Shown: one piece after another, positions 17,389-25,758 of the stretch | How the letters are laid out: every line of letters begins with the position of its first letter | Position numbering within the stretch: position 1 is the stretch's first letter | Origin: Pseudomonas leptonychotis | GTDB taxonomy: Bacteria > Pseudomonadota > Gammaproteobacteria > Pseudomonadales > Pseudomonadaceae | Direction of reading: 5' to 3' | Length of the DNA: 64,000 bases | NCBI RefSeq assembly: GCF_004920405.1 | Contig: NZ_RFLV01000006.1 | Coordinates: forward strand, 1 to 64,000 | Program-made: the position numbers and the translations under genes | The notes under the pieces: generated by a model | Database searches by the model: none | The model's input: the letters and a program-made list of their open reading frames with translations, nothing else | What the model was told of the DNA's origin: nothing

Positions 17389-18161
17389 AAGGAAAAACCA
17401 TCATCAATAATAAAATTTTGCCCGACCACGAACTCGGAAGCATCCGAGAGCAAGAATAAAATAGCCCCAACAATATCCTTTGGCTCAAGCATTCCTTTCT
17501 CACGACAGTAGTTATTGTAACGATCCAGAAATGCTTGATCCTGTCCAGCCAGAATCCCTCCTGGGCTCACGCTATTAACTCTAAATTTCGAACCTTTCGT
17601 ATAAGCTGAAACATAGCTACCAAGATGCTGTAGAGCAGACTTTATTGCCGCATATTCAACAGGCATTGTCATTGGAGTGCCCGCATAAACCTCAAAGCGA
17701 GGCGCCATGACTCCGTAAATTGAAGACATATTAACTAATGAGAACCTTGCTTGCGTCTCTACTGCATATTTTGCGCACTGCTGCATAAACAGAAAGTAAC
17801 CACCCAAGTGCAAAGAAAGATTTTCACAAAAATCCTCATAAGTCACATCAAAAAAACTTCTACCGTAGTTATCATTTCGAGGGTATGCCGTATTGACCGC
17901 GCCATCCAACGAGCCGAATTTCGCCACTGCAGCCGCTATCACGCGCTGTATCGAAGCCGCTTGCGTGATATCACCCTCGATAGCTAAGAACCCCTTATTA
18001 TTACCTTGCTTCGCCTGAAGAACTTGAAGTGCTTGTTCACTCTGGTCGACGGCAACAATATTTGCCCCACTCTCCAGAGCAGCGCCAACAATTTCCCTAC
18101 CCAGCCGGCCAGCAGCACCTATAATAATCAGAGTCTTATTATTCAAGTTCATTTCTGGCAT
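17385..18161 (-). CDS. SDR oxidoreductase, PtmA-like
   Basis: A 258-residue short-chain dehydrogenase: GAAGRLG at residues 15-21, NMSSIYGVM and a downstream EYAAIKSA that gives the Tyr/Lys pair, then the SPGGI loop. It resembles PtmA, an SDR found in legionaminic-acid and flagellin-glycan clusters of Campylobacter. Its chemistry in this pathway is not settled; oxidation or epimerisation of a side-chain hydroxyl of the nonulosonic acid is possible. The ATG at 18161 overlaps legF by 13 bases; an ATG three codons later (18152) would give an ATGA overlap like those of its neighbours and may be the real start. Confidence 0.8.
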   Translation of the reverse strand: MPEMNLNNKTLIIIGAAGRLGREIVGAALESGANIVAVDQSEQALQVLQAKQGNNKGFLAIEGDITQAASIQRVIAAAVAKFGSLDGAVNTAYPRNDNYGRSFFDVTYEDFCENLSLHLGGYFLFMQQCAKYAVETQARFSLVNMSSIYGVMAPRFEVYAGTPMTMPVEYAAIKSALQHLGSYVSAYTKGSKFRVNSVSPGGILAGQDQAFLDRYNNYCREKGMLEPKDIVGAILFLLSDASEFVVGQNFIIDDGFSL

Positions 18162-18835
18162 TTCCTGTAGAGCGTTTCTGCAACCATGAAATCAAACTCA
18201 TCATCAATATCGACCGCACGCTCTTTTGGTACGATCACCGACTTTACCGTCCCGGAAAATACACCCGAACTTTCCAAGATAAAGCTAGGGCGCGAGACGT
18301 ATGCTACCGTGGTCATGTCATAGACAGTCGGCGCATCCTGTCGACGGCGAATGGAATCATTGCGTATCACCACTTCGCTGCAACCATTCTCACTGCGAAT
18401 AAGCATGTTGAAATAGGGGCTGCGCGCAGCAGCCGTCACGGTAACGACCATATCAGTCTGATCATCGAGCTCCGTGAGACATTGCTCAACATCCTCTTTC
18501 CCTCTCAGAGGACTGGTTGTCGGCAAGCTAAGAAATACCTCAAAAGACTCGCCCCTTGAGTGCAAAAAATTTATAGCATGTTGCCAGGCCAACCATTCAG
18601 AGGCAGTGTCACTAGCAAGTTCCTGCGGCCTTTTGATGACTTCTGCCGAGAAACTTTCAGCAACAGCCGCGATTTCGTCCGAATCGGTGGAAACGAAAAT
18701 CTTATCAACGGCGCTCAGTTGCTGTGCCAAGCTTATAGAGTGACCTATAAGGGGGATGCCCCCCAGGGGCCTAATATTTTTCCCCGGCAAGCCTTTTGAA
18801 CCACCACGAGCGAAAATGAAGGCATATACACTCAT
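18149..18835 (-). CDS. legF: CMP-legionaminic acid synthetase LegF/NeuA-like
   Basis: A 228-residue acylneuraminate cytidylyltransferase that activates the nonulosonic acid with CTP. The signature ARGGSKGLPGKN lies at residues 9-20 and FVSTDSDEIAAVA, SLPTTSPLR and the C-terminal AVDIDDEFDF metal site follow. Length fits LegF/PtmB/NeuA. Its ATG overlaps the stop of the oxidoreductase gene by four bases (ATGA). The neighbouring PtmE/LegB/LegC genes favour legionaminic acid over sialic or pseudaminic acid. Confidence 0.9.
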   Translation of the reverse strand: MSVYAFIFARGGSKGLPGKNIRPLGGIPLIGHSISLAQQLSAVDKIFVSTDSDEIAAVAESFSAEVIKRPQELASDTASEWLAWQHAINFLHSRGESFEVFLSLPTTSPLRGKEDVEQCLTELDDQTDMVVTVTAAARSPYFNMLIRSENGCSEVVIRNDSIRRRQDAPTVYDMTTVAYVSRPSFILESSGVFSGTVKSVIVPKERAVDIDDEFDFMVAETLYRKCQK

Positions 18836-19845
18836 GATGAAAAATCTCCAATATTCACAACTTGCCTAGTAACTGATGACTGTTTCAGAGCTTCTACTAA
18901 ACGCAAGGTATTAAGAGCTTGATAGATATCAACTTCAGGCTTGAGCTCACCCGTGGCCACTTTTACAAAACGAGAAAGCTCATCCAGATACATCTCATTG
19001 CGATTGTACTCTGTGTCACTGAAAAGGATTTTTTCTCCATCCTGAGCCGTATGCAGAGAAATACTATTACGCAGTAGATTCCAGATTAGCGTGCCGGACT
19101 CACCTACAATCTTGCAAGTACGGGAAGGAGCCCGCTGAAGAAAATCCATATGAAGACTGGCAACAAGGCCGTCCCCTCGGCTTAAAATCGCATAGGCACT
19201 ATCTTCTACATTAACTTCCAAAGCGCCTGAGTTAGAAGCGACACAGTAGACGCTATCGAACGCTCCGAATAACCAAGTCAAGTAATCCAGTTCATGGCTA
19301 AGTTCCAGTAAAACGCCACCGCCTAGCTCCTTACGGGCAGAGACATTCTCTCGGTAATCGGTAGCCGGCCGCCAATCAGGCAAATACTGACCAACATCAA
19401 TTAATACATGATGAATACGCCCCAAAGTCCGTTTTTCCAGCAGTGTTTTAAGATGAATTGCCGACGGCATAAAACGTAGATTGTAGGCAACCTCAATCTT
19501 TTCACTATTCGCATGCATAACATCAGCTGCTGCTGCGAAAGACTCCAGTGAATCCGATAGTGGTTTTTCTATCAAGACCGGAATACCGGCGCGCAGTAAC
19601 ATAGCAGCTTGAGACACATGAAAGGGCGCAGGTGAAGCCACTATGGCCAGGAGAGGTTCAGCACTCAAAGCCTCTTCGAAGCTCTGGTAGACGATATCGG
19701 CACCAACCTCCTCCAGGCATAAAGCCCGGCCAGACGCGGACACACACCCGACCCGGGCTTCGCAGAACAATGTCTTGATGTTTACGATATGTCGGCGCGC
19801 GATGCTGCCACTGCCTACGACCAAGTAACTCTGCGAACCACTCAT
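18832..19845 (-). CDS. Gfo/Idh/MocA family oxidoreductase
   Basis: A 337-residue NAD(P)-dependent sugar oxidoreductase. The N-terminal Rossmann motif VVGSGSIARRH is at about residues 8-18, and the family EKP motif is seen in VLIEKPLSDSL near residue 91-101, with the substrate-side GGGVLLELSHELDYLTWLFG region in the second half. Members of this family are common in legionaminic-type clusters next to PtmE, but the step they perform is not firmly established. Coupled on both sides by ATGA overlaps with ptmE and legF, so it is most likely part of the nonulosonate pathway. Confidence 0.85.
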   Translation of the reverse strand: MSGSQSYLVVGSGSIARRHIVNIKTLFCEARVGCVSASGRALCLEEVGADIVYQSFEEALSAEPLLAIVASPAPFHVSQAAMLLRAGIPVLIEKPLSDSLESFAAAADVMHANSEKIEVAYNLRFMPSAIHLKTLLEKRTLGRIHHVLIDVGQYLPDWRPATDYRENVSARKELGGGVLLELSHELDYLTWLFGAFDSVYCVASNSGALEVNVEDSAYAILSRGDGLVASLHMDFLQRAPSRTCKIVGESGTLIWNLLRNSISLHTAQDGEKILFSDTEYNRNEMYLDELSRFVKVATGELKPEVDIYQALNTLRLVEALKQSSVTRQVVNIGDFSS

Positions 19846-20888
19846 AGACCGCCGAGCTCTTGCTGTGCCCGCTTAAAATCTTCCATCCGCCCGATATCCA
19901 GCCAATACTCATGAACGGGGAACATATTCACGTCATTGCCGTTGGCAATCTCCCGCTCCAACAGGGTGGGCATATCGACGCGAACACCAGGCGCGACACT
20001 CTTAACTAAATCAGGCGAAAGAAGGTAAATACCTGCATTGATAAAGAAGCGGTGCACAGGTTTCTCTATCATCGAACAGATGCGATGGCCTTCGCTCTGA
20101 ATAACGCCATAGGGCACGCAATGCTCATACTCTCGAACGCACATGGTCGCTACACCGCTATGGTCCAGGTGGAACTCCAGTAGATTTTGGAAGTTCAGGG
20201 TGGTTAACAGATCACCGTTCATCATAAACAACGGCTGGTCAATTTCATCATGAGGTAATAGACCCAAGGCTCCGCCTGTACCTAACGGCTCATCCTCGTG
20301 TATATAACGGATGCTCACGCCCCAGCGGTTACCATCGCCGAAATGCTCACGGATCATCTCGGGCATGTAGTGAGTGGAAATAAAGAAACGGTGGAATCCG
20401 GCATTGATGAAGTTCTCGAGAATTAACTCGAGGATGGGTTTATCCCCCACCTTGAGCAACGGTTTCGGGCAATTCTGAGTCAGAGGATGAAGGCGTGTCC
20501 CAAAGCCACCGGCCATAAGAAATACTGGATTATCGCGGTGTCGTTTATTCAGGAGGTCATGCAAGGTTTCCAGGCCAATGACCCGTCCTTCTTGGTCGAC
20601 TACAGGCAACTGAAGCAATTGGTACTTTTCCATGTCCGCCAGGATACGCTCTCTGCTCCAGCTCCTAGCAGCCGTCCGAGGAGTAGCACACATAACGTCT
20701 CCGACTGGAACATCGAGAGCCAGGTGCTTCAACAAAGCACGGCGAACATCGCCATCGGTCAAAGTCCCGAGCAAGCGGCGCTCGACGTTGACTACCATCA
20801 CGATACGTAAGGCTTCTCGGTCAAGCGTTGCAATAGCATCTTCCAGAGTGGTTTCTGGGCCGATAAGCGTGGATTCCCATTGTTTCAT
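19842..20888 (-). CDS. ptmE: Glucosamine-1-phosphate guanylyltransferase PtmE-like, with CBS pair
   Basis: A 348-residue fusion of two CBS domains (about residues 1-58 and 63-116) with a nucleotidyltransferase domain beginning LMAGGFGTRLHPLTQNCPKP (124-143). This architecture is that of Campylobacter PtmE, which forms GDP-GlcN and commits hexosamine to the GDP-based legionaminic acid route; the CBS pair probably senses a nucleotide. MNGDLLT and the distal EYWLDIGRMED complete the transferase site. Starts 16 bases after legH; its stop overlaps the next gene. Its presence is the strongest hint that the pathway is legionaminic and GDP-linked. Confidence 0.88.
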   Translation of the reverse strand: MKQWESTLIGPETTLEDAIATLDREALRIVMVVNVERRLLGTLTDGDVRRALLKHLALDVPVGDVMCATPRTAARSWSRERILADMEKYQLLQLPVVDQEGRVIGLETLHDLLNKRHRDNPVFLMAGGFGTRLHPLTQNCPKPLLKVGDKPILELILENFINAGFHRFFISTHYMPEMIREHFGDGNRWGVSIRYIHEDEPLGTGGALGLLPHDEIDQPLFMMNGDLLTTLNFQNLLEFHLDHSGVATMCVREYEHCVPYGVIQSEGHRICSMIEKPVHRFFINAGIYLLSPDLVKSVAPGVRVDMPTLLEREIANGNDVNMFPVHEYWLDIGRMEDFKRAQQELGGL

Positions 20889-20904
20889 TCAAAAACCTTT
20901 TAAT

Positions 20905-21576
20905 TTACTTACTAAATTCGGCTTTCTTTAACGCGGCAGACCCTAAAAATATCAGCCTAGCTCCAAGGTCACGAACCAATACAGATCCGGCCCCAACGAC
21001 AGCCCCCTCTCCTACGGAACGCCCCTGAATCACTGTGGCGCCGCTTGCTATGAAGGCGCTGTCATCGACCCGGACACACCCACATAGTGTGGCACCAGGT
21101 GCGATGTGTACATGGGCACCGATACAGCAATCATGATCGACGCTGGCACGAGTATTAATGATCGAGTTAGACCCGATCTCTGTATCAGGCTGAATTACGG
21201 CACCCGCCATTACTTGCACACCCTCGTGCAATACCGCACTCGCATCGACCCAGGCGGAGGGATGCACCAACACGGGAAAGCGAAAGCCTTTTGCTACTAA
21301 ACGCTCGAAGATCCTACGCCGTCCTAAACTACCGACAAGTTGCCCAATGCCGTTGATCAATCCGACAGCGGTAGGATCAAAATCATCAAGAACGTCGTCG
21401 CCACCTAACACCTTAATACCACGCCACTCACTCTTCTCTTGCTGAGCCAAAGCGGGGTCACAAACGCCACGTACATTCAATCCCGCCCCCTGAGCAAGAG
21501 AAAGCAACACCTTTGCATGGCCGCCAGCACCTAGCATTACCAGCGGCAGACTGTCGTCAGACGTGATGCTCTTCAC
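20905..21576 (-). CDS. legH: NeuD/PglD-type acetyltransferase, probable LegH
   Basis: A 223-residue acetyltransferase with an N-terminal nucleotide-binding subdomain (GAGGHAKV, residues 16-23) and a C-terminal left-handed beta helix of hexapeptide repeats (for example VHEGVQVMAGAVIQPDTEI, IGAHVHIAPGATLCGCV). PglD/LegH enzymes N-acetylate the 4-amino sugar made by the LegB/LegC pair; NeuD relatives O-acetylate sialic acid, so O-acetylation is the alternative. GTG start overlapping the legI stop (GTGA). Confidence 0.8.
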   Translation of the reverse strand: MKSITSDDSLPLVMLGAGGHAKVLLSLAQGAGLNVRGVCDPALAQQEKSEWRGIKVLGGDDVLDDFDPTAVGLINGIGQLVGSLGRRRIFERLVAKGFRFPVLVHPSAWVDASAVLHEGVQVMAGAVIQPDTEIGSNSIINTRASVDHDCCIGAHVHIAPGATLCGCVRVDDSAFIASGATVIQGRSVGEGAVVGAGSVLVRDLGARLIFLGSAALKKAEFSK

Positions 21577-22640
21577 TCGATAATCTCACCGGCCTGGTAG
21601 CTTCGCGCAGAACGCTGACCTACCAATCCCCACAAAGCAGTCGGAGGCAAGCCATGCCCACAACGCGCGGTTGAAAGATCCTCACGGGTGAAAACAGCTC
21701 CAGTCGCAATTTCTCGGGCAGCAATCACCTGTTGACGGGCAGCCTTACGGGTATCCCACTCACTGACTTGTGGAGCCTTGCAAGAATCACCTAAAGCCTG
21801 CTCAAGAGAGCGTATATCCGAAACCATCTGTTTGAGTTCATCCGGCTCTAACGAGGCCTTGTGGTCTGGTCCTGGTAATGCGCGATCAAGGGTGAAATGC
21901 TTTTCTATAACCCTAGCCCCGCGCGCCACTGCGGCTACCGGAATCAAACAGCCTTCGGTATGGTCCGAATAGCCAACATCCAGGCCAAAGGCGCTAGCTA
22001 AAGTGTCCATCGCCTTCAGATTCACCTCGCCCAAGGGAGTGGGATATTGAGAGGTACAGTGAAGCAACGTGACATGCCCTTGCAGCCGTTGCCGCGTGCC
22101 GCGGTCACCCCAGCAACGCCAGACTTCATCCATGTCAGCAGGCTCCCGGCTATATGCCAGCGCATGCGCGACTACGGCAAGACCCTGCTCCACTTCAGAG
22201 AGCGTTGCCATACCAGTAGACAAGATCAGCGGCTTGCCGGTGCGGGCGAATTGCCATAACAAAGGACCGTTAGTCAACTCCCCTGAAGGGACCTTGAAAA
22301 GCGGGATACCGAGGTCGACAAGAAAGCTCAAACTGTCTGGATCAAACGCAGTAGAAATGAATTCAATACCCTTTTGCCTGGCATAGACCTGCAGTTCAGC
22401 ATGCCAACTTCTGGGCAACTCCAGCTTCTTGAGCATTGTCAGTTGGCTTTCGAACTCATCCGTACTCTTTTTCTGGTAAGCCGCCTTAGGGGCGTGTGCT
22501 GAAGCCAGACGTGTAGCATCGAACGTCTGGAATTTCACCGCATCGGCACCCGCTGAGGCCGCAGCATCAATTAATGCAAACGCTTTTTCCTTGTCGCCAT
22601 TATGATTTACACCCGCTTCAGCAATAATCAGCACAGACAT
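21573..22640 (-). CDS. legI: Legionaminic acid synthase LegI (NeuB family)
   Basis: A 355-residue synthase that condenses a 6-deoxy-diaminohexose with phosphoenolpyruvate to form the nine-carbon acid. EAGVNHNG (residues 8-15), DAVKFQTFD, FKVPSGELTN, LHCTSQYPTP and GYSDHTEG mark the NeuB barrel, and a C-terminal SAF antifreeze-like domain (AAREIATGAVFTREDL) follows. The ATG at 22640 is used because it gives the family's usual start two bases after the deacetylase stop; the frame is open 30 codons further upstream inside that gene. Confidence 0.92.
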   Translation of the reverse strand: MSVLIIAEAGVNHNGDKEKAFALIDAAASAGADAVKFQTFDATRLASAHAPKAAYQKKSTDEFESQLTMLKKLELPRSWHAELQVYARQKGIEFISTAFDPDSLSFLVDLGIPLFKVPSGELTNGPLLWQFARTGKPLILSTGMATLSEVEQGLAVVAHALAYSREPADMDEVWRCWGDRGTRQRLQGHVTLLHCTSQYPTPLGEVNLKAMDTLASAFGLDVGYSDHTEGCLIPVAAVARGARVIEKHFTLDRALPGPDHKASLEPDELKQMVSDIRSLEQALGDSCKAPQVSEWDTRKAARQQVIAAREIATGAVFTREDLSTARCGHGLPPTALWGLVGQRSARSYQAGEIIE

Positions 22641-22642
22641 GG

Positions 22643-23317
22643 TCAGCGTATTTCCTTCAGAATCATAAAAGCTTCGGCAGCACGGCAATTGGCCTGCGCA
22701 CCACGCAAGGTAGCCAATGCACGAAGGCACTCCTCGCTACGGGGAAACGGAAATTCCCCCATTTCGCCATCAAACAGTGACATTATGATTATTTTTTTAT
22801 CTAGATACCCAGAGATATCTTCATAAAGATTGGGACGAAATCCGGGATCGTCCGGGCGCAGACCAAAATCAGTTTCCGATAACGTTTCATAAGCGTAAAT
22901 CGCCTTGACAGACGGCGAACGAAATGTTTTTGCGGCGGAAACTGTCGCGTCAAATACCGCCGCATGATCACTGTGAACATCGTTCCGGTAAGGAATATAG
23001 ACGCAATCTGGTCTTACACTTTGGATGACATTACCAATGGCCCCGATTATCTCACCCTTCCCCAGAGTATCTAGGGCGGCAGCAGGCAAAGAACAATGGT
23101 GCACACCATCAAAACCGTAGGCTTCCCGAACGCATTCGATTTCTTGGGAACGGACCGGGACTCTTTCCTTAGGAAAACCCGCAACACCTTCAATGGTTGT
23201 AACAATAAGCCAGTGAACCGACGCACCCTTAGCTTTTAACTTAATGATCGTACCGCCACATCCGAGGGTTTCGTCGTCTGGGTGTGGGGCAACTATTAAA
23301 ACCGTTTTGGGAAACAT
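22643..23317 (-). CDS. PIG-L family N-deacetylase
   Basis: A 224-residue zinc-dependent deacetylase of the PIG-L/LmbE family. The metal motif PHPDDE lies at residues 11-16, followed by TLGCGG, and the third metal ligand in DVHSDHAAV near residue 118-126. Family members remove N-acetyl groups from GlcNAc derivatives. Here it sits inside the legionaminic pathway between legG and legI, so it may strip an acetyl group before a different acyl group is added; that is inference. Start chosen at ATG 23317, four bases after the legG stop; the open frame extends 18 codons into legG. Confidence 0.88.
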   Translation of the reverse strand: MFPKTVLIVAPHPDDETLGCGGTIIKLKAKGASVHWLIVTTIEGVAGFPKERVPVRSQEIECVREAYGFDGVHHCSLPAAALDTLGKGEIIGAIGNVIQSVRPDCVYIPYRNDVHSDHAAVFDATVSAAKTFRSPSVKAIYAYETLSETDFGLRPDDPGFRPNLYEDISGYLDKKIIIMSLFDGEMGEFPFPRSEECLRALATLRGAQANCRAAEAFMILKEIR

Positions 23318-23321
23318 AGAT

Positions 23322-24497
23322 TCAGCTTTCAAGGGGATCCTCCGGCTTACGGGCATAGTTTGAACATTCAAGCTCCTTGATCAGCCGGTAGGCACGATCA
23401 ACACTGTGTCCATCTCCATATGGATTAGAACTACGACGAAGTTGTGAAAGGAAGCCTTCTGATTCAGCATGTTGCACTGCTTGGATTATGGCTTCTACCG
23501 AGCCGCCAGAAAAAATCACATTACTTGAGGCAAGACGGCCTTTCTGCCTTTCTCCCACATTGACCGCCGGCAAAGGTATCGAAGGAGCCTCAAGAAGACC
23601 TGCCGATGAATTACCTATCATTAGGTCCGCTGACCGAAGTAAATTGATGAAAAGCGATCGAGAAAGGTTTTCATAAACAGTAAGGCTCGATGAACCCTCT
23701 AATTTTATTAATGCGTCTCGAATGATACGGTTGCCAGGATCACTATTGGGCATACCTGCGCATACATGATACCCAAGCCTGTTCAGCACACTGACCATGT
23801 TATGGATATAAGCACCTGCACGCTCTCGCTCAGAATCTACGGGATGAAATATAAGAACCGCGATTTTTCTATATCCAGCTTCTGCATCAATTTCTAAATG
23901 CTGCAGCACTTCGCTTCTAGGGACGACAGGCTCGTTCAAAAATTTATCAAGTGCAACGCTTCCAATAACAAATATCCGACCTTCAGGCTCACCGATTGCC
24001 AACAATCTTCTTTTGTGCTCCTCAGTGCTCACAAAATGCAATGACGCGAGCTTCGAAGTAGCATGGCGAACAGGATTATCGACGTGCCCATCTTTTGCGT
24101 GGTCACCGCCAAAAAAGTGAATCGAGGGGATATTCAAAAACGCACAGACAGATGCGTAGATGAGCACATCTTCCCGGTCACCGGCAAAGATTACTAAATC
24201 GGGAGTTTCATTGCTTAGAATATCGACACACGCGGACTGAAGGATAGCTGCTGATTTGATTCTTGAAGCCTTACTGTCTGAGGCGAGCAGGGTCTCTATC
24301 CGATAGCTAACTCTGAAGCCGTCCTTCTCTATTTCTGATACAGAACCACCCATAGCAGGGACCAAATGAGTGCCTGACGCCACTAACTGAAAATCCACTT
24401 CACCATCCAGAGCAAGCTTCTTGTACAGAGCACTCATCAGGTCATACTCAGACCTAATAGAGGTAAAGGCCATTATTTTCAATTTATTAGAACACAT
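23322..24497 (-). CDS. legG: Hydrolysing NDP-sugar 2-epimerase LegG (NeuC family)
   Basis: A 391-residue epimerase that releases the nucleotide and inverts C2, giving the free diaminodideoxyhexose used by LegI. AFTSIRSEYDL at residues 10-20 matches the family's T-x-R-x-E-Y opening; IFAGDREDVL, HFFGGDHAKDGHVDN and the distal IGNSSAGLLEAP with GERQKGR are typical. ATG at 24497 overlaps the GNAT stop by 11 bases and has no clear ribosome binding site, suggesting coupled translation. NeuC homologues acting on UDP-GlcNAc look the same by eye; the surrounding legB/legC genes decide the call. Confidence 0.9.
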   Translation of the reverse strand: MCSNKLKIMAFTSIRSEYDLMSALYKKLALDGEVDFQLVASGTHLVPAMGGSVSEIEKDGFRVSYRIETLLASDSKASRIKSAAILQSACVDILSNETPDLVIFAGDREDVLIYASVCAFLNIPSIHFFGGDHAKDGHVDNPVRHATSKLASLHFVSTEEHKRRLLAIGEPEGRIFVIGSVALDKFLNEPVVPRSEVLQHLEIDAEAGYRKIAVLIFHPVDSERERAGAYIHNMVSVLNRLGYHVCAGMPNSDPGNRIIRDALIKLEGSSSLTVYENLSRSLFINLLRSADLMIGNSSAGLLEAPSIPLPAVNVGERQKGRLASSNVIFSGGSVEAIIQAVQHAESEGFLSQLRRSSNPYGDGHSVDRAYRLIKELECSNYARKPEDPLES

Positions 24498-25296
24498 CAG
24501 AAAGACACATCTGTCTGCGGACAATATTAGGGTCGAATTCCTTATTTAGACCTAGGCCACCGAACATATACTCAAAAGAGACGAGATTTGTATCGCTTAC
24601 GACGCCCGCTGGAAGAAGGAGATTATAAGCCGATGCAACTGGAAGATTTTTAAGAGCATCTAGAGATTCGTAATACATTACATCGACCTCACCTTTATAC
24701 TCTTTGTAGGCAGTCCCGTCTCGCCACGAATAATGTACTCCTGGCTTTGAAAGTCTCCAGTCGCGAAGTTTGCTATCTGTCAGGCTCGCAACTAATTGTG
24801 TCGACTCTTCAACTGCAACTAAATCATCAAGATTAATCAGTAATTCTAGCTCGGACCGATTAACAGAAACGACGACATCGGGTTCGAGAACCGTCCAACC
24901 TAGCCGCTTTCGGAATCCGGGAGCAGACATTTGGTTTGGAAAGCCCATGACAAAATCTGCACCGTCTTCTTTTAACTCGTCATAAGCTAAACTTGCCAAC
25001 TTGGTGAAAAGTCCGTATTTACGATAGTTCTGCGCCACCATAGTTGTCATAGAAAGAAAGGATTTCTGCTTAGCTCCAAACTTATTCATCAATGGATATG
25101 GAGTAACAGCATAGTGTGCAACCAGCCCATTATCAAATGCTAGCGCAGCATAAGGATTTCCAAAGGGATTATTTATATAAGCCCAATCCCAAAGCGCACC
25201 TGGCAACTCCTGCCCATACACCTCAAAAAACAAATCAAGAATATCTTTTTTATAACCTATTAACTCAGATTTATCTTTAATAACGATCGTCTTCAT
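24487..25296 (-). CDS. GNAT-type N-acyltransferase
   Basis: A 269-residue protein whose first half looks like a GNAT domain: LFFEVYGQELPGALWDWAYI, a substrate strand around AALAFDNGLVAHYA, and an acyl-CoA-binding segment SMTTMVAQNYRKYGLFTKL. The C-terminal half is unassigned. It is wedged between the MaoC gene and legG inside the nonulosonate pathway, ten bases downstream of maoC. A legH-type acetyltransferase is already present, so this one could add a second acyl group, possibly not acetyl. Identification of the GNAT fold is by pattern only. Confidence 0.7.
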   Translation of the reverse strand: MKTIVIKDKSELIGYKKDILDLFFEVYGQELPGALWDWAYINNPFGNPYAALAFDNGLVAHYAVTPYPLMNKFGAKQKSFLSMTTMVAQNYRKYGLFTKLASLAYDELKEDGADFVMGFPNQMSAPGFRKRLGWTVLEPDVVVSVNRSELELLINLDDLVAVEESTQLVASLTDSKLRDWRLSKPGVHYSWRDGTAYKEYKGEVDVMYYESLDALKNLPVASAYNLLLPAGVVSDTNLVSFEYMFGGLGLNKEFDPNIVRRQMCLSDVF

Positions 25297-25306
25297 ACAA
25301 AACCTT

Positions 25307-25741
25307 TTATCTTTGTTTTGGGATAAATACCTTTGCCTTACCCTCTAATACTCGCCTCCCATTTACCTCACATCGAGTATAGAACTCTAGCGACTGACCG
25401 GACTCGTCAATTGCAATAAGCTCCACTATGGCGATCACCTCATCCCCCACATAAACTGGCCTTTTGAAAACTAATGACTGCTCTGCATACACACAGCCAG
25501 CCCCCGGAAACTGGGTGCCAAAAATACTGGAAAATAACGAAGCTGACAGAAGACCGTGGGCAATCCGCTTTTTATATCGCGACTCAGAAGCGTAAACATC
25601 ATCAAGGTGAATGGGGTTAGTGTCTCCAGAGATTTCCGAGAACCCCCTAACGACCTCATCGCACATCACCTTAGATGTTGTATAACAAGATCCCAACAAC
25701 GATTCTCGTATACTGGGATCCGTGATTGAAGCTAAGCTCAT
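25307..25741 (-). CDS. MaoC-like (R)-hydratase
   Basis: A 144-residue single hot-dog domain of the MaoC/PhaJ type. The catalytic signature of (R)-specific enoyl-CoA hydratases is intact: Asp40 and His45 in SGDTNPIHLDD. These enzymes hydrate enoyl-CoA to (R)-3-hydroxyacyl-CoA. In an O-antigen locus this could supply a 3-hydroxybutyryl group for N-acylation of a sugar, a substituent known on Pseudomonas nonulosonic acids. ATG at 25741, with GAGG eight bases upstream, is preferred to the GTG one codon earlier. It lies between legC and the GNAT gene. Confidence 0.85.
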   Translation of the reverse strand: MSLASITDPSIRESLLGSCYTTSKVMCDEVVRGFSEISGDTNPIHLDDVYASESRYKKRIAHGLLSASLFSSIFGTQFPGAGCVYAEQSLVFKRPVYVGDEVIAIVELIAIDESGQSLEFYTRCEVNGRRVLEGKAKVFIPKQR

Positions 25742-25758
25742 CACTATTACCTCTTAAG

